Assembly: GCA_005793615.1 (NCBI GenBank)
Contig: SXRI01000332.1
Coordinates: 1 to 5,676 of the forward strand
DNA length: 5,676 nt
Direction of reading: 5' to 3'
Source of the DNA: Bdellovibrionales bacterium
GTDB lineage: Bacteria; Bdellovibrionota; Bdellovibrionia; Bdellovibrionales; JAMPXM01
Of the stretch, positions 1 to 5,676 are shown one piece after another; within the stretch, counting starts at the first letter, position 1, and every line of letters starts with the position of its first letter. Both the position numbers and the translations under genes were made by a program. The notes below the pieces were generated by a model that searched no databases, was not told the DNA's origin, and saw only the letters and a program-made list of their open reading frames with translations.

Positions 1-1
1 A

Positions 2-398
2 CCTTCCATACATGCAACAGAGAATTGCAGGGCTCTTAGTCTGAAACCAAACGAACGCCTTGATCCCAATAACAAAGACGAGAATTTCTGGAATCCAGAT
101 ATGGCAAAACCAAAAGCCTCGGACTATGCTCCCAACAACAGTGATTCGTTTGGAGCCTTCCGCGCCGACGGTACAGCCACACAAAAACTCTTTCAAAACC
201 CGAGTTTCCCAGATTTTTTCAATCAAACCGGGGGGGGGGGAAATTGGTGACTTCTGCGCGTCTGGCAAGCAATCAAGCGACAACATGACTAAATTCTGCG
301 TTGAATGTCAGGCGATGGCGAAAAAAATGGAGTTCATGAATCGCGATGCGCAGCCGGGCTCAGGGCCGGGCGCTCCAGGTGGGCGAGTCCATCAATAA
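2..398 (+). CDS. 3' part of an unidentified gene, with an apparent frame change at a poly-G run
   Basis: I do not recognise this gene. A frame open from the left edge (codons from base 2) runs 82 codons to a TGA at 248-250. It is hydrophilic and rich in Asn, Pro, Asp and Phe (for example NERLDPNNKDENFWNPD and LFQNPSFPDFFNQT) and ends in four Gly codons inside the 11-G run. If one G is skipped there, reading continues for about 55 codons to a TAA at 396-398. That adds a tail with three Cys (FCASGKQSSDNMTKFCVEC) and a Gly/Pro-rich end (QPGSGPGAPGG). The alternative frame before the G run has no ATG start, only a TTG at 60, so joining the two frames is more natural than a separate gene. The start is outside the window, so a signal peptide cannot be judged. 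It converges on the mutase gene. It may instead be decayed or non-coding sequence. That this is a gene at all is inference from open frame and composition. Confidence 0.4.
230..240. repeat. 11-base poly-G homopolymer
   Basis: Eleven consecutive G, by far the longest G or C run in the window and very unlikely by chance at this base composition. It sits at the point where the plus-strand reading frame breaks. Eleven G gives an early stop at 248-250. Ten or thirteen G would join the upstream frame to the one ending at 398. Nine or twelve G would give a third ending at 286-288. Runs like this are known phase-variation switches in some bacteria (for example Campylobacter), and are also common sites of sequencing error. 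Confidence 0.97.
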
Positions 399-427
399 GT
401 CACAAGCGAGAAATGGGCCCGATACCC

Positions 428-2077
428 TCAAACAGTTATAGTCTCGCGGAAAAGGCCGAAGACATCACGGAGCGAATCGGAGATTTCTCCCAAACTCACG
501 TGAGCCTCGACAGCATCCACGAACAAAGGCATCAAGTTGTCATTACTCTTGGCGGCGTTGCGAATTCGCTCGAGATGACTCTTCACTAACTTCTGATCCC
601 GAGCCTCTTTGAAGCGCGTGAGGCGAGTGATTTGTTCGCGTGCCGTGGCTTCAGAAATTTTTAGAACTTCGGGGTGCCCATGACTATCCTGCACGAAATC
701 GTTTACACCGACGACGATCTCTTGCTTGTTCTCGACGGCACGTTGATAGCTGTAGGCCGCCTGTTGAATCTCCCTTTGTATCCATCCGCTCTCGATGCAC
801 TTCACGACTCCACCGAGGTTTTCGATACGAGTAATATAATCCGTCGCGGCCTCTTCGAGTTCTCGAGTCATAGTTTCAACAAAAAATGAACCACCCAGAC
901 CATCAATGACATCGGCCACGCCAGATTCATTGGCAATAATTTGTTGAGTTCGCAGAGCGATTGTCGCTGCCCGCTCGGTCGGAAGACCAAGGGCTTCATC
1001 CATTGAATTGGTATGTAAGCTCTGAGTGCCGCCAAGTACTGCAGCGAGCGCTTGCAGGGTTACGCGCACAATATTGTTTTCTGGTTGTTGAGCGGTGAGT
1101 GTGCTGCCGGCGGTTTGGGTATGAAAACGAAGACGCCACGATTTATCGTCACGAGCCCCAAATCGTTCTTTCATGATATGCGCCCACATTCGGCGAGCAG
1201 CGCGAAACTTAGCGATCTCTTCGAAGAAATTATTGTGAACGTTGAAAAAAAAGCTCAGACGCCCAGCGAACGAATCAACGTCAAGGCCACGATCAATAGC
1301 CGCCTGAACATAGGTAATGCCATTGGCGAGGGTAAAAGCGATTTCTTGTGCCGCCGTAGATCCGGCCTCCCGAATATGGTAGCCAGAAATAGAAATTGTA
1401 TTCCAGTTTGGCACCTCGCGGGAACAGTAGTCAAAGATGTCAGTAATCACCCGCATCGAAGCGTTCGGCGGGTAAATGTAAGTGCCGCGCGCAATATACT
1501 CTTTTAGCAGATCATTTTGAATCGTACCCGTGAGCTTATCAGCGGGAATGCCGCGCCTTCTTGCGACCGCGATGTAAAAGGCCAGCAAAACGCCTGCGGT
1601 CGAATTGATCGTCATTGAGGTGGAAATTTTCTCGAGAGGTAAATCCTTAAGAAGAATCTCCATGTCCTCGATCGAAGAGATCGCCACACCGACTTTACCA
1701 ACTTCGCCGGTGGCCATGACGTGATCGGAGTCATAGCCCATCTGGGTCGGAAGATCGAACGCCACGCTCAGACCGGTCTGCCCTTTTTCGAGCAGCATCT
1801 TATAGCGGGCATTGGACTCATGTGCAGAGCCAAAGCCAGCGTATTGGCGCATGGTCCAGAAGCGCCCACGGTACATCGTCTCCTGTACGCCGCGCGTATA
1901 GGGAAACTCCCCCGGCGCTCCAAGATCAGTAGCAAAACGGGAGGCCGAGTCCCAATCAGTGGGACCATAGCTCGAGCGAATTTCAATTTCGCTCGAGGTC
2001 ACGAATTTGTCGCGACGAAGACGGGAGGCTTTTTTTTCTTTAGGCTTTTCGTTTGTTCCTTGCGTGTTGCTGCTCAT
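428..2077 (-). CDS. mcmA: Methylmalonyl-CoA mutase, large (catalytic) subunit
   Basis: This is the TIM-barrel catalytic chain of cytoplasmic coenzyme-B12 methylmalonyl-CoA mutase (549 residues), which interconverts (R)-methylmalonyl-CoA and succinyl-CoA. Visible family motifs are FPYTRGVQ (58-65), RQYAGF with Tyr79, the GLSVAFDLPTQMGYDSDH block (102-119), GTIQNDLLKEYIARGTYIYP with Arg197 (184-203), SISGYH with Tyr233 and His234, and TQSLHTNSMDEA. Tyr79, Arg197, Tyr233 and His234 match Tyr89, Arg207, Tyr243 and His244 of the Propionibacterium enzyme at a constant offset of 10. Isobutyryl-CoA mutase has Phe and Gln at the first two positions, which argues against that relative. The chain ends at LRDVFGLFRETITV, where the barrel chain normally ends, so the B12-binding domain must be a separate protein. 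I chose the ATG at 2077, 4 bases after the carrier stop. It has no clear ribosome binding site, so translational coupling is likely. An in-frame TTG at 2104 is less likely. The first 24 residues are polar and Lys/Arg-rich. Confidence 0.95.
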   Translation of the reverse strand: MSSNTQGTNEKPKEKKASRLRRDKFVTSSEIEIRSSYGPTDWDSASRFATDLGAPGEFPYTRGVQETMYRGRFWTMRQYAGFGSAHESNARYKMLLEKGQTGLSVAFDLPTQMGYDSDHVMATGEVGKVGVAISSIEDMEILLKDLPLEKISTSMTINSTAGVLLAFYIAVARRRGIPADKLTGTIQNDLLKEYIARGTYIYPPNASMRVITDIFDYCSREVPNWNTISISGYHIREAGSTAAQEIAFTLANGITYVQAAIDRGLDVDSFAGRLSFFFNVHNNFFEEIAKFRAARRMWAHIMKERFGARDDKSWRLRFHTQTAGSTLTAQQPENNIVRVTLQALAAVLGGTQSLHTNSMDEALGLPTERAATIALRTQQIIANESGVADVIDGLGGSFFVETMTRELEEAATDYITRIENLGGVVKCIESGWIQREIQQAAYSYQRAVENKQEIVVGVNDFVQDSHGHPEVLKISEATAREQITRLTRFKEARDQKLVKSHLERIRNAAKSNDNLMPLFVDAVEAHVSLGEISDSLRDVFGLFRETITV

Positions 2078-2081
2078 TTGA

Positions 2082-2618
2082 TCAAGTCTTTGGCGCGGTC
2101 TCAAACGCGATGAGGGTCTGACCGCTCTCGACGCTATCTCCTGGTTTCACAAGGATCTCCTTGATCTTAGTGTCATGAGCGGCGCGCATTTCGTTTTCCA
2201 TCTTCATCGCTTCCATGATCAAGATCGGCTGATTGGCCTTCACGACATCGCCCTTGGCGACGAGCACCTTGACGATTTTTCCGGGCATTCCGGCAGAAAG
2301 TTTATCGCTCGAGCCAAGCTGACCGCCCTTTTTAAGCGATTCATGCAACAAAGCCTCGTCATTGTAGATGGTAACATTGCGAACCGAGCTACGAGTGTAA
2401 ACTGTGTACTCGGTTCCGGAGCCAAAGACGTCCATCAAATAGGAGCCACCGTTGAAGATCAGGTTAATGGTGTTCTCGATCAACTTGTAATCTTCTTTGG
2501 AGATGTTGTAGTGGATCCAGTCGCCGTTCTCTTCTTGGAGATTAATTTTCCAGGCGCGGCGGGTTTCGGTAATATCGACCTTATAGTGCTTGCCACGAAG
2601 ATCAGCTTCAAAAAACAT
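2082..2618 (-). CDS. Biotin-carrier subunit of acyl-CoA carboxylase
   Basis: This small 178-residue subunit carries biotin between the two active sites of the carboxylase. The C-terminal part (about 105-174) is a biotinyl/lipoyl-type domain: MPGKIVKV opens it, the biotin attachment motif EAMKMEN places the modified lysine at Lys139, and KPGDSVESGQTLIAFE closes it. Modification would need a biotin protein ligase encoded elsewhere. Residues 1-95 (starting MFFEADLRGKHYKVDI) are not a Pro/Ala linker of the kind seen in E. coli AccB. They look like alternating beta strands and resemble the biotin-transfer (BT) domain that in one-chain propionyl-CoA carboxylase alpha subunits sits between carboxylase and carrier; this assignment is inference. 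The ATG at 2618 lies 4 bases after the carboxylase stop and has a good ribosome binding site. The position between carboxylase and mutase genes points to propionyl-CoA carboxylase rather than fatty-acid synthesis. Confidence 0.93.
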   Translation of the reverse strand: MFFEADLRGKHYKVDITETRRAWKINLQEENGDWIHYNISKEDYKLIENTINLIFNGGSYLMDVFGSGTEYTVYTRSSVRNVTIYNDEALLHESLKKGGQLGSSDKLSAGMPGKIVKVLVAKGDVVKANQPILIMEAMKMENEMRAAHDTKIKEILVKPGDSVESGQTLIAFETAPKT

Positions 2619-2622
2619 TGGC

Positions 2623-4116
2623 TTACCTCAATCCATCTTTGCGAGCCTGGTCTTTCCAGCGGCTTGCAACATTGTATTCAGAAACGGCCTTTGCCTTCTT
2701 TTCGTTGTAGGCGGCGATGGCGGCGGCGATCAGGAAAACGTGGTCGTCAACCCCCTGGAAAAGCTTTGGCATCTTAATCTCAAGATCTTTCTCGCAGAAC
2801 TGAGTCGTATACGAACCATCGAGAAACTTGGGGGCCTGCAAAATTGACTTATGCAAGACGATATTGGTCTTGATGCCGGTGAGCGTGAATTCCGTGAGAG
2901 CCCGATCGAGACGGCGGATCGCGGTGTCACGATTCGGCCCCCAGGCAATCAGCTTGGCGATCATCGGGTCGTAGTAAATAGGCACTTCGTAACCAGGATA
3001 GGCATACGAGTCAGTGCGAATGAAGGGACCCTGTGGATGGCGGCAGCGACGGATGAGGCCTGGCGAAGGCACGAACGTCTGCGGGTCTTCCGCACAAATT
3101 CGCGCTTCAATTGCATGACCCCGTTGAACGATGTCTTCCTGTTTGAACGACAGCGGCTTTCCAAGCGCGACCATGATCTGTTCCTGCACGAGGTCTACGC
3201 CGGTCACCATCTCGGTGATCGGGTGTTCCACCTGCAGGCGCGTATTCATCTCCATGAAAAAGAAATCTTTGGTCACGTTATCGAAGATGAACTCAAAGGT
3301 GCCGGCGCCGATATAGTCGATCGACTTCGCGGCGCGCACTGAAACTTCACCGAGTTTTTTGCGAACCTCGGGTGGCACCGAAGGAGAGGGGCTCTCTTCG
3401 ATCACTTTTTGATGACGTCTTTGAATTGAGCACTCGCGTTCGAATAGGTGTACGACATTTCCATGCTTGTCGCCAAAAACCTGCATTTCGATGTGTTTCG
3501 GGTTCTGTACATAGCGTTCGATATAAACGGTATCGTTTTTGAAGTAGTTTAAACCTTCTGAGCGCGCGGCACGATAGGCGCTCTCAAGTTCATCTTTCTT
3601 GTAAACAACACGCATACCTTTACCGCCACCGCCGGCGGTCGCCTTAATGATGACAGGTAGACCGATCAAATCGACAACCTTCTTAGCGTCCTCGATTGAA
3701 TCCACTGAACCATCAGAGCCGGGAACTGTAGGTACGTCCGCGGCCTTCATCAGTCTGATCGCGGAAAGCTTGTCACCCATCGCACGAATATTTGCGGGCG
3801 TTGGCCCGATAAATACGATCCCGGCCTTTTCAAGGGCCTCGGCGAATTCAGCATTCTCGCTTAAGAAACCATAACCTGGATGAACCGCATCAGCGCCTGA
3901 TTTTCTTACGGCATCGAGAATGTTCTCGATTTTGAGATAGGATTCTTTGCTGGGCGCCGGCCCGATATTGTAGGCCTCGTCAGCTAAAACCACGTGCAAA
4001 CTGTTGCGATCGGCATCCGAATAAACCGCGACCGATGCAATCCCAAGATCACGGCAGGCACGAATCACCCGCAATGCAATCTCGCCTCGATTTGCGATCA
4101 ATACTTTTTTAAACAT
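2623..4116 (-). CDS. accC: Biotin carboxylase subunit of acyl-CoA (propionyl-CoA) carboxylase
   Basis: ATP-grasp enzyme (497 residues) that uses ATP and bicarbonate to carboxylate biotin on the carrier protein. The N-terminal domain starts MFKKVLIANRGEIALRVIRA and contains HPGYGFLSEN (79-88). The ATP-binding part shows Lys116 (GDK), Lys158, the glycine-rich loop GGGGKGM (162-168), ERECSIQRRHQKVIEE (226-241), Glu275, and the catalytic EMNTRLQVEHP (289-299) with Arg293 and Glu297. Arg339 in EARICAEDP corresponds to the biotin/bicarbonate-site arginine of E. coli AccC. All expected catalytic residues are present. The chain is about 50 residues longer than E. coli AccC (449). The extra C-terminus (about 450-497, AAAIAAYNEKKAKA then SRWKDQARKDG) may be the first helix of a biotin-transfer domain completed by the next gene. 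No carrier domain is fused. The ATG at 4116 is chosen because the family N-terminus begins exactly there and a strong ribosome binding site precedes it. An in-frame TTG at 4191 would add 25 residues foreign to the family. Confidence 0.96.
   Translation of the reverse strand: MFKKVLIANRGEIALRVIRACRDLGIASVAVYSDADRNSLHVVLADEAYNIGPAPSKESYLKIENILDAVRKSGADAVHPGYGFLSENAEFAEALEKAGIVFIGPTPANIRAMGDKLSAIRLMKAADVPTVPGSDGSVDSIEDAKKVVDLIGLPVIIKATAGGGGKGMRVVYKKDELESAYRAARSEGLNYFKNDTVYIERYVQNPKHIEMQVFGDKHGNVVHLFERECSIQRRHQKVIEESPSPSVPPEVRKKLGEVSVRAAKSIDYIGAGTFEFIFDNVTKDFFFMEMNTRLQVEHPITEMVTGVDLVQEQIMVALGKPLSFKQEDIVQRGHAIEARICAEDPQTFVPSPGLIRRCRHPQGPFIRTDSYAYPGYEVPIYYDPMIAKLIAWGPNRDTAIRRLDRALTEFTLTGIKTNIVLHKSILQAPKFLDGSYTTQFCEKDLEIKMPKLFQGVDDHVFLIAAAIAAYNEKKAKAVSEYNVASRWKDQARKDGLR
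2626..2629 (-). promoter_or_regulatory. Ribosome binding site of the biotin-carrier gene
   Basis: On the minus strand TGAGG is followed directly by the TAA stop of the carboxylase gene (2625-2623). The GAGG core is 7 bases before the ATG at 2618, again placing the site over the end of the upstream gene and implying coupled translation. Confidence 0.7.
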
Positions 4117-4122
4117 TGCGCA

Positions 4123-4128
4123 CTCCTC
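4123..4128 (-). promoter_or_regulatory. Ribosome binding site of the biotin carboxylase gene
   Basis: On the minus strand GAGGAG lies 6 bases before the ATG at 4116. Its first two bases are the last two of the upstream TGA stop (4129-4127), so ribosomes ending the beta-subunit gene release on top of this site. It fixes the start at 4116 and suggests coupled translation. Confidence 0.8.
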
Positions 4129-5676
4129 AGAGCGGGATATTTCCGTGTTTTTTACGCGGATTAGAGTCTTTTTTATTTTTGAGCATCTCAAGTGCGTCGA
4201 TAATCCGTTTGCGTGTCAGTGCTGGCTCTATCACCTCGTCGACATAACCAAGTTCGGCCGCGACATAAGGATTCGCAAACTTCTCTTCGTAGTCGGCAGT
4301 GAGTTTCTGACGCTCTTCTTCCGGTTTCGATGCTTTTTTGATCGCGTCACGGAAGATAATATTCACAGCACCATCCGCCCCCATCACTGCAATCTCGGCA
4401 GTCGGGTAAGCGAGATTGATATCGCCACGCAAATGTTTCGAAGACATCACGCAATAGGCGCCGCCGTAGTCTTTACGGGTAATCACGGTGATTTTCGGTA
4501 CCGTGGCTTCAGCATAGGCGTAAAGGAGCTTCGCGCCATGTGTGATGATACCGGCCCACTCTTGATCAGTTCCCGGCAAGAAGCCCGGAACATCAACGAA
4601 GCTCACCAAAGGAATATTAAAGGCGTCGCAGAAACGTACGAAGCGCGCGGCCTTCTTCGAAGCATCAATGTTCAAGCAGCCCGCCAATACCTGCGGCTGG
4701 TTTGCAACCACGCCCACACTTCGGCCATTGAACCGTGCGAAACCGACAATCACATTTTTAGCGTAGTGTTGATGGATCTCGAGAAAATAGCCTTCATCAA
4801 CATTCATTTTGATGAGTTCAAGCATGTCGTAGGGCTTGCGGGAGTTATCAGGGATAAAGGTGTTCAAAGCTTCTTCGATACGATCAGGGCGATCACTGGT
4901 GGGAATTACCGGTGGGTCATCAACATTGTTCGAAGGCAAGAAGCTCAGCAGTTCACGTATCAGCAGCAAGCAGTGCTTGTCATCATTAGCGGCGAAATGG
5001 GTCACTCCCGACTTTTGAGCGTGAGCAAGAGCGCCGCCCAACTCTTCCTTGGTCACGTCTTCATGAGTCACTGTCTTGATGACATCGGGACCGGTCACGA
5101 ACATATACGAAGTGTCTTTGACCATGAAAATGAAGTCAGTGATGGATGGCGAGTAGACCGCGCCACCTGCGCATGGCCCCATGATCGCACTGATTTGTGG
5201 AACAACGCCGCTTGCAAGCGTGTTGCGCAAGAAAATATCAGCATATCCGCCGAGTGCTTCAACGCCCTCTTGAATACGTGCGCCACCCGAATCATTCAAG
5301 CCAATGATCGGCGCACCATTCTTCATGGCGAGATCCATGATCTTTAAGATCTTGTTTGCTTGCGTGCGCGACATTGAGCCGCCGAATACGGTAAAATCCT
5401 GCGAGTAGCAGTAAACCAGTTTTCCGTTGATTCGTCCGTAGCCGGTGATCACACCGTCACCGAGAACAAGTTTATCGCCCATGCCGAAATTCTGTGAGCG
5501 ATGGGTGACGAAGCGATCCATCTCGACAAAACTTCCGGGATCGAGAAGTACATCAAGGCGCTCGCGCGCTGTAAGTCGGCCGCCCTCTTTGTGTTTGGCA
5601 ACTCTATCCGTGCCTCCGCCTTCAAGAGCTTCAGCGTTTTTGACTTCAAGAGCCGCAATTCGCTTTTCAGTAGATC
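4127..5676 (-). CDS. pccB: Propionyl-CoA carboxylase beta (carboxyltransferase) subunit, 5' end cut by the window
   Basis: This subunit transfers the carboxyl group from carboxybiotin to an acyl-CoA, most likely propionyl-CoA, giving (S)-methylmalonyl-CoA; the family usually forms a hexameric core. The reading frame is open to the right edge (515 residues visible). The first ATG at 5521 is internal, because the bases upstream encode the conserved family start (GGRLTARERLDVLLDPGSFVE). Since the family is usually about 510-520 residues, only a few are probably missing. Two crotonase-fold halves are visible: DSGGARIQEG (128-137), then GPCAGGAVYSPS in the N-terminal half, and FVDVPGFLPGTDQE, YGGAYCVMSSKHLRGD and AYPTAEIAVMGADGAVNI in the C-terminal half. 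The two Gly-rich segments form the oxyanion holes. The typical end KKHGNIPL is present. The residue after GGAY (visible residue 408, codon 4451-4453) is Cys where most propionyl-CoA carboxylases have Asp, so acetyl-CoA or a broader substrate range cannot be ruled out. The linked mutase gene favours propionyl-CoA. Confidence 0.95.
   Translation of the reverse strand, partial: STEKRIAALEVKNAEALEGGGTDRVAKHKEGGRLTARERLDVLLDPGSFVEMDRFVTHRSQNFGMGDKLVLGDGVITGYGRINGKLVYCYSQDFTVFGGSMSRTQANKILKIMDLAMKNGAPIIGLNDSGGARIQEGVEALGGYADIFLRNTLASGVVPQISAIMGPCAGGAVYSPSITDFIFMVKDTSYMFVTGPDVIKTVTHEDVTKEELGGALAHAQKSGVTHFAANDDKHCLLLIRELLSFLPSNNVDDPPVIPTSDRPDRIEEALNTFIPDNSRKPYDMLELIKMNVDEGYFLEIHQHYAKNVIVGFARFNGRSVGVVANQPQVLAGCLNIDASKKAARFVRFCDAFNIPLVSFVDVPGFLPGTDQEWAGIITHGAKLLYAYAEATVPKITVITRKDYGGAYCVMSSKHLRGDINLAYPTAEIAVMGADGAVNIIFRDAIKKASKPEEERQKLTADYEEKFANPYVAAELGYVDEVIEPALTRKRIIDALEMLKNKKDSNPRKKHGNIPL

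Larger units (their letters stand above)
428..5676 (-). other. Propionyl-CoA to succinyl-CoA operon (four genes, promoter off the right edge)
   Basis: Four same-strand genes are separated by only 10, 4 and 4 bases: beta subunit, biotin carboxylase, biotin carrier, mutase large subunit. No space exists for internal terminators, and I see no internal promoter. Downstream of the mutase stop there are only 29 bases before the end of the convergent plus-strand frame, without a convincing hairpin-plus-T terminator. The methylmalonyl-CoA epimerase, mutase small subunit and MeaB-type chaperone that usually complete this pathway are not in the window. Confidence 0.88.

Noticed and set aside
406..447. 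Inverted repeat GCGAGA / TCTCGC between the convergent genes, considered as a terminator
   Set aside because: Six-base arms with a loop of about 30 bases and no T run on either strand; it also extends into the mutase coding sequence. Probably chance.
305..589. A 94-codon plus-strand frame running into the 3' end of the mutase gene
   Set aside because: Half of it is antisense to the conserved mutase C-terminus, and the frame ending at 398 has the more protein-like composition in the remaining part.
2030..2037. Run of eight A (minus strand) near the start of the mutase gene as a slippage site
   Set aside because: It simply encodes Glu-Lys-Lys in the basic N-terminal tail, and both shifted products would be short; nothing else points to programmed frameshifting.
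428..2077. Isobutyryl-CoA or hydroxyisobutyryl-CoA mutase instead of methylmalonyl-CoA mutase
   Set aside because: The substrate-contact residues are Tyr79 and Arg197, as in methylmalonyl-CoA mutase; the isobutyryl type has Phe and Gln there. The adjacent propionyl-CoA carboxylase genes agree.
2078..2104. Upstream TTG start for the mutase, overlapping the carrier gene by 23 bases
   Set aside because: No ribosome binding site before it, the added residues are unlike the family, and an ATG follows 9 codons later just after the carrier stop.
2175..2777. A 200-codon plus-strand open frame opposite the carrier and carboxylase genes
   Set aside because: Antisense shadow crossing the junction of two certain genes; no motif and no plausible ribosome binding site noticed.
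4145..5347. A 400-codon open frame on the plus strand, opposite the carboxyltransferase gene
   Set aside because: It lies wholly antisense to a strongly conserved gene, shows no recognisable domain, and is rich in His, Cys and Arg in the way typical of the complement of real codons.

Overview
The window carries four tightly packed minus-strand genes for the methylmalonyl-CoA route of propionyl-CoA use, and at its left edge the 3' end of an unrelated, convergent plus-strand gene that I cannot identify. GC content is moderate, roughly half. The split acyl-CoA carboxylase (separate biotin carboxylase and biotin-carrier chains) and the split mutase (catalytic chain without a cobalamin domain) are typical of several Gram-negative lineages. 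My best guess is a Bdellovibrionota- or deltaproteobacteria-like chromosome, but no marker here fixes the taxon.

In transcription order (right to left), the minus strand holds the carboxyltransferase (beta) subunit of a propionyl-CoA carboxylase (running off the right edge to 4127), the biotin carboxylase subunit (4116-2623), the biotin-carrier subunit (2618-2082) and the large subunit of methylmalonyl-CoA mutase (2077-428). Gaps are 10, 4 and 4 bases, so this is almost certainly one operon. Its promoter lies off the right edge. The first three products make one biotin-dependent enzyme: the carboxylase loads CO2 onto biotin on the carrier, and the beta subunit passes it to propionyl-CoA, giving (S)-methylmalonyl-CoA. 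After epimerisation by an enzyme not encoded here, the mutase converts (R)-methylmalonyl-CoA to succinyl-CoA. The mutase chain has no cobalamin-binding domain, so a separate small subunit must be encoded elsewhere.

The left 400 bases are different. A plus-strand reading frame enters from the left edge, reaches a run of 11 G (230-240) and stops 8 bases later as written. Shifting by one base in the G run joins it to another open frame ending at 398, 29 bases from the mutase stop. This could be a sequencing error, a decayed gene, or a phase-variable tract that switches the C-terminus. It is the most unusual thing in the window. The rest is well-known metabolism, and I see no sign of a novel system, mobile element, CRISPR array or RNA gene.
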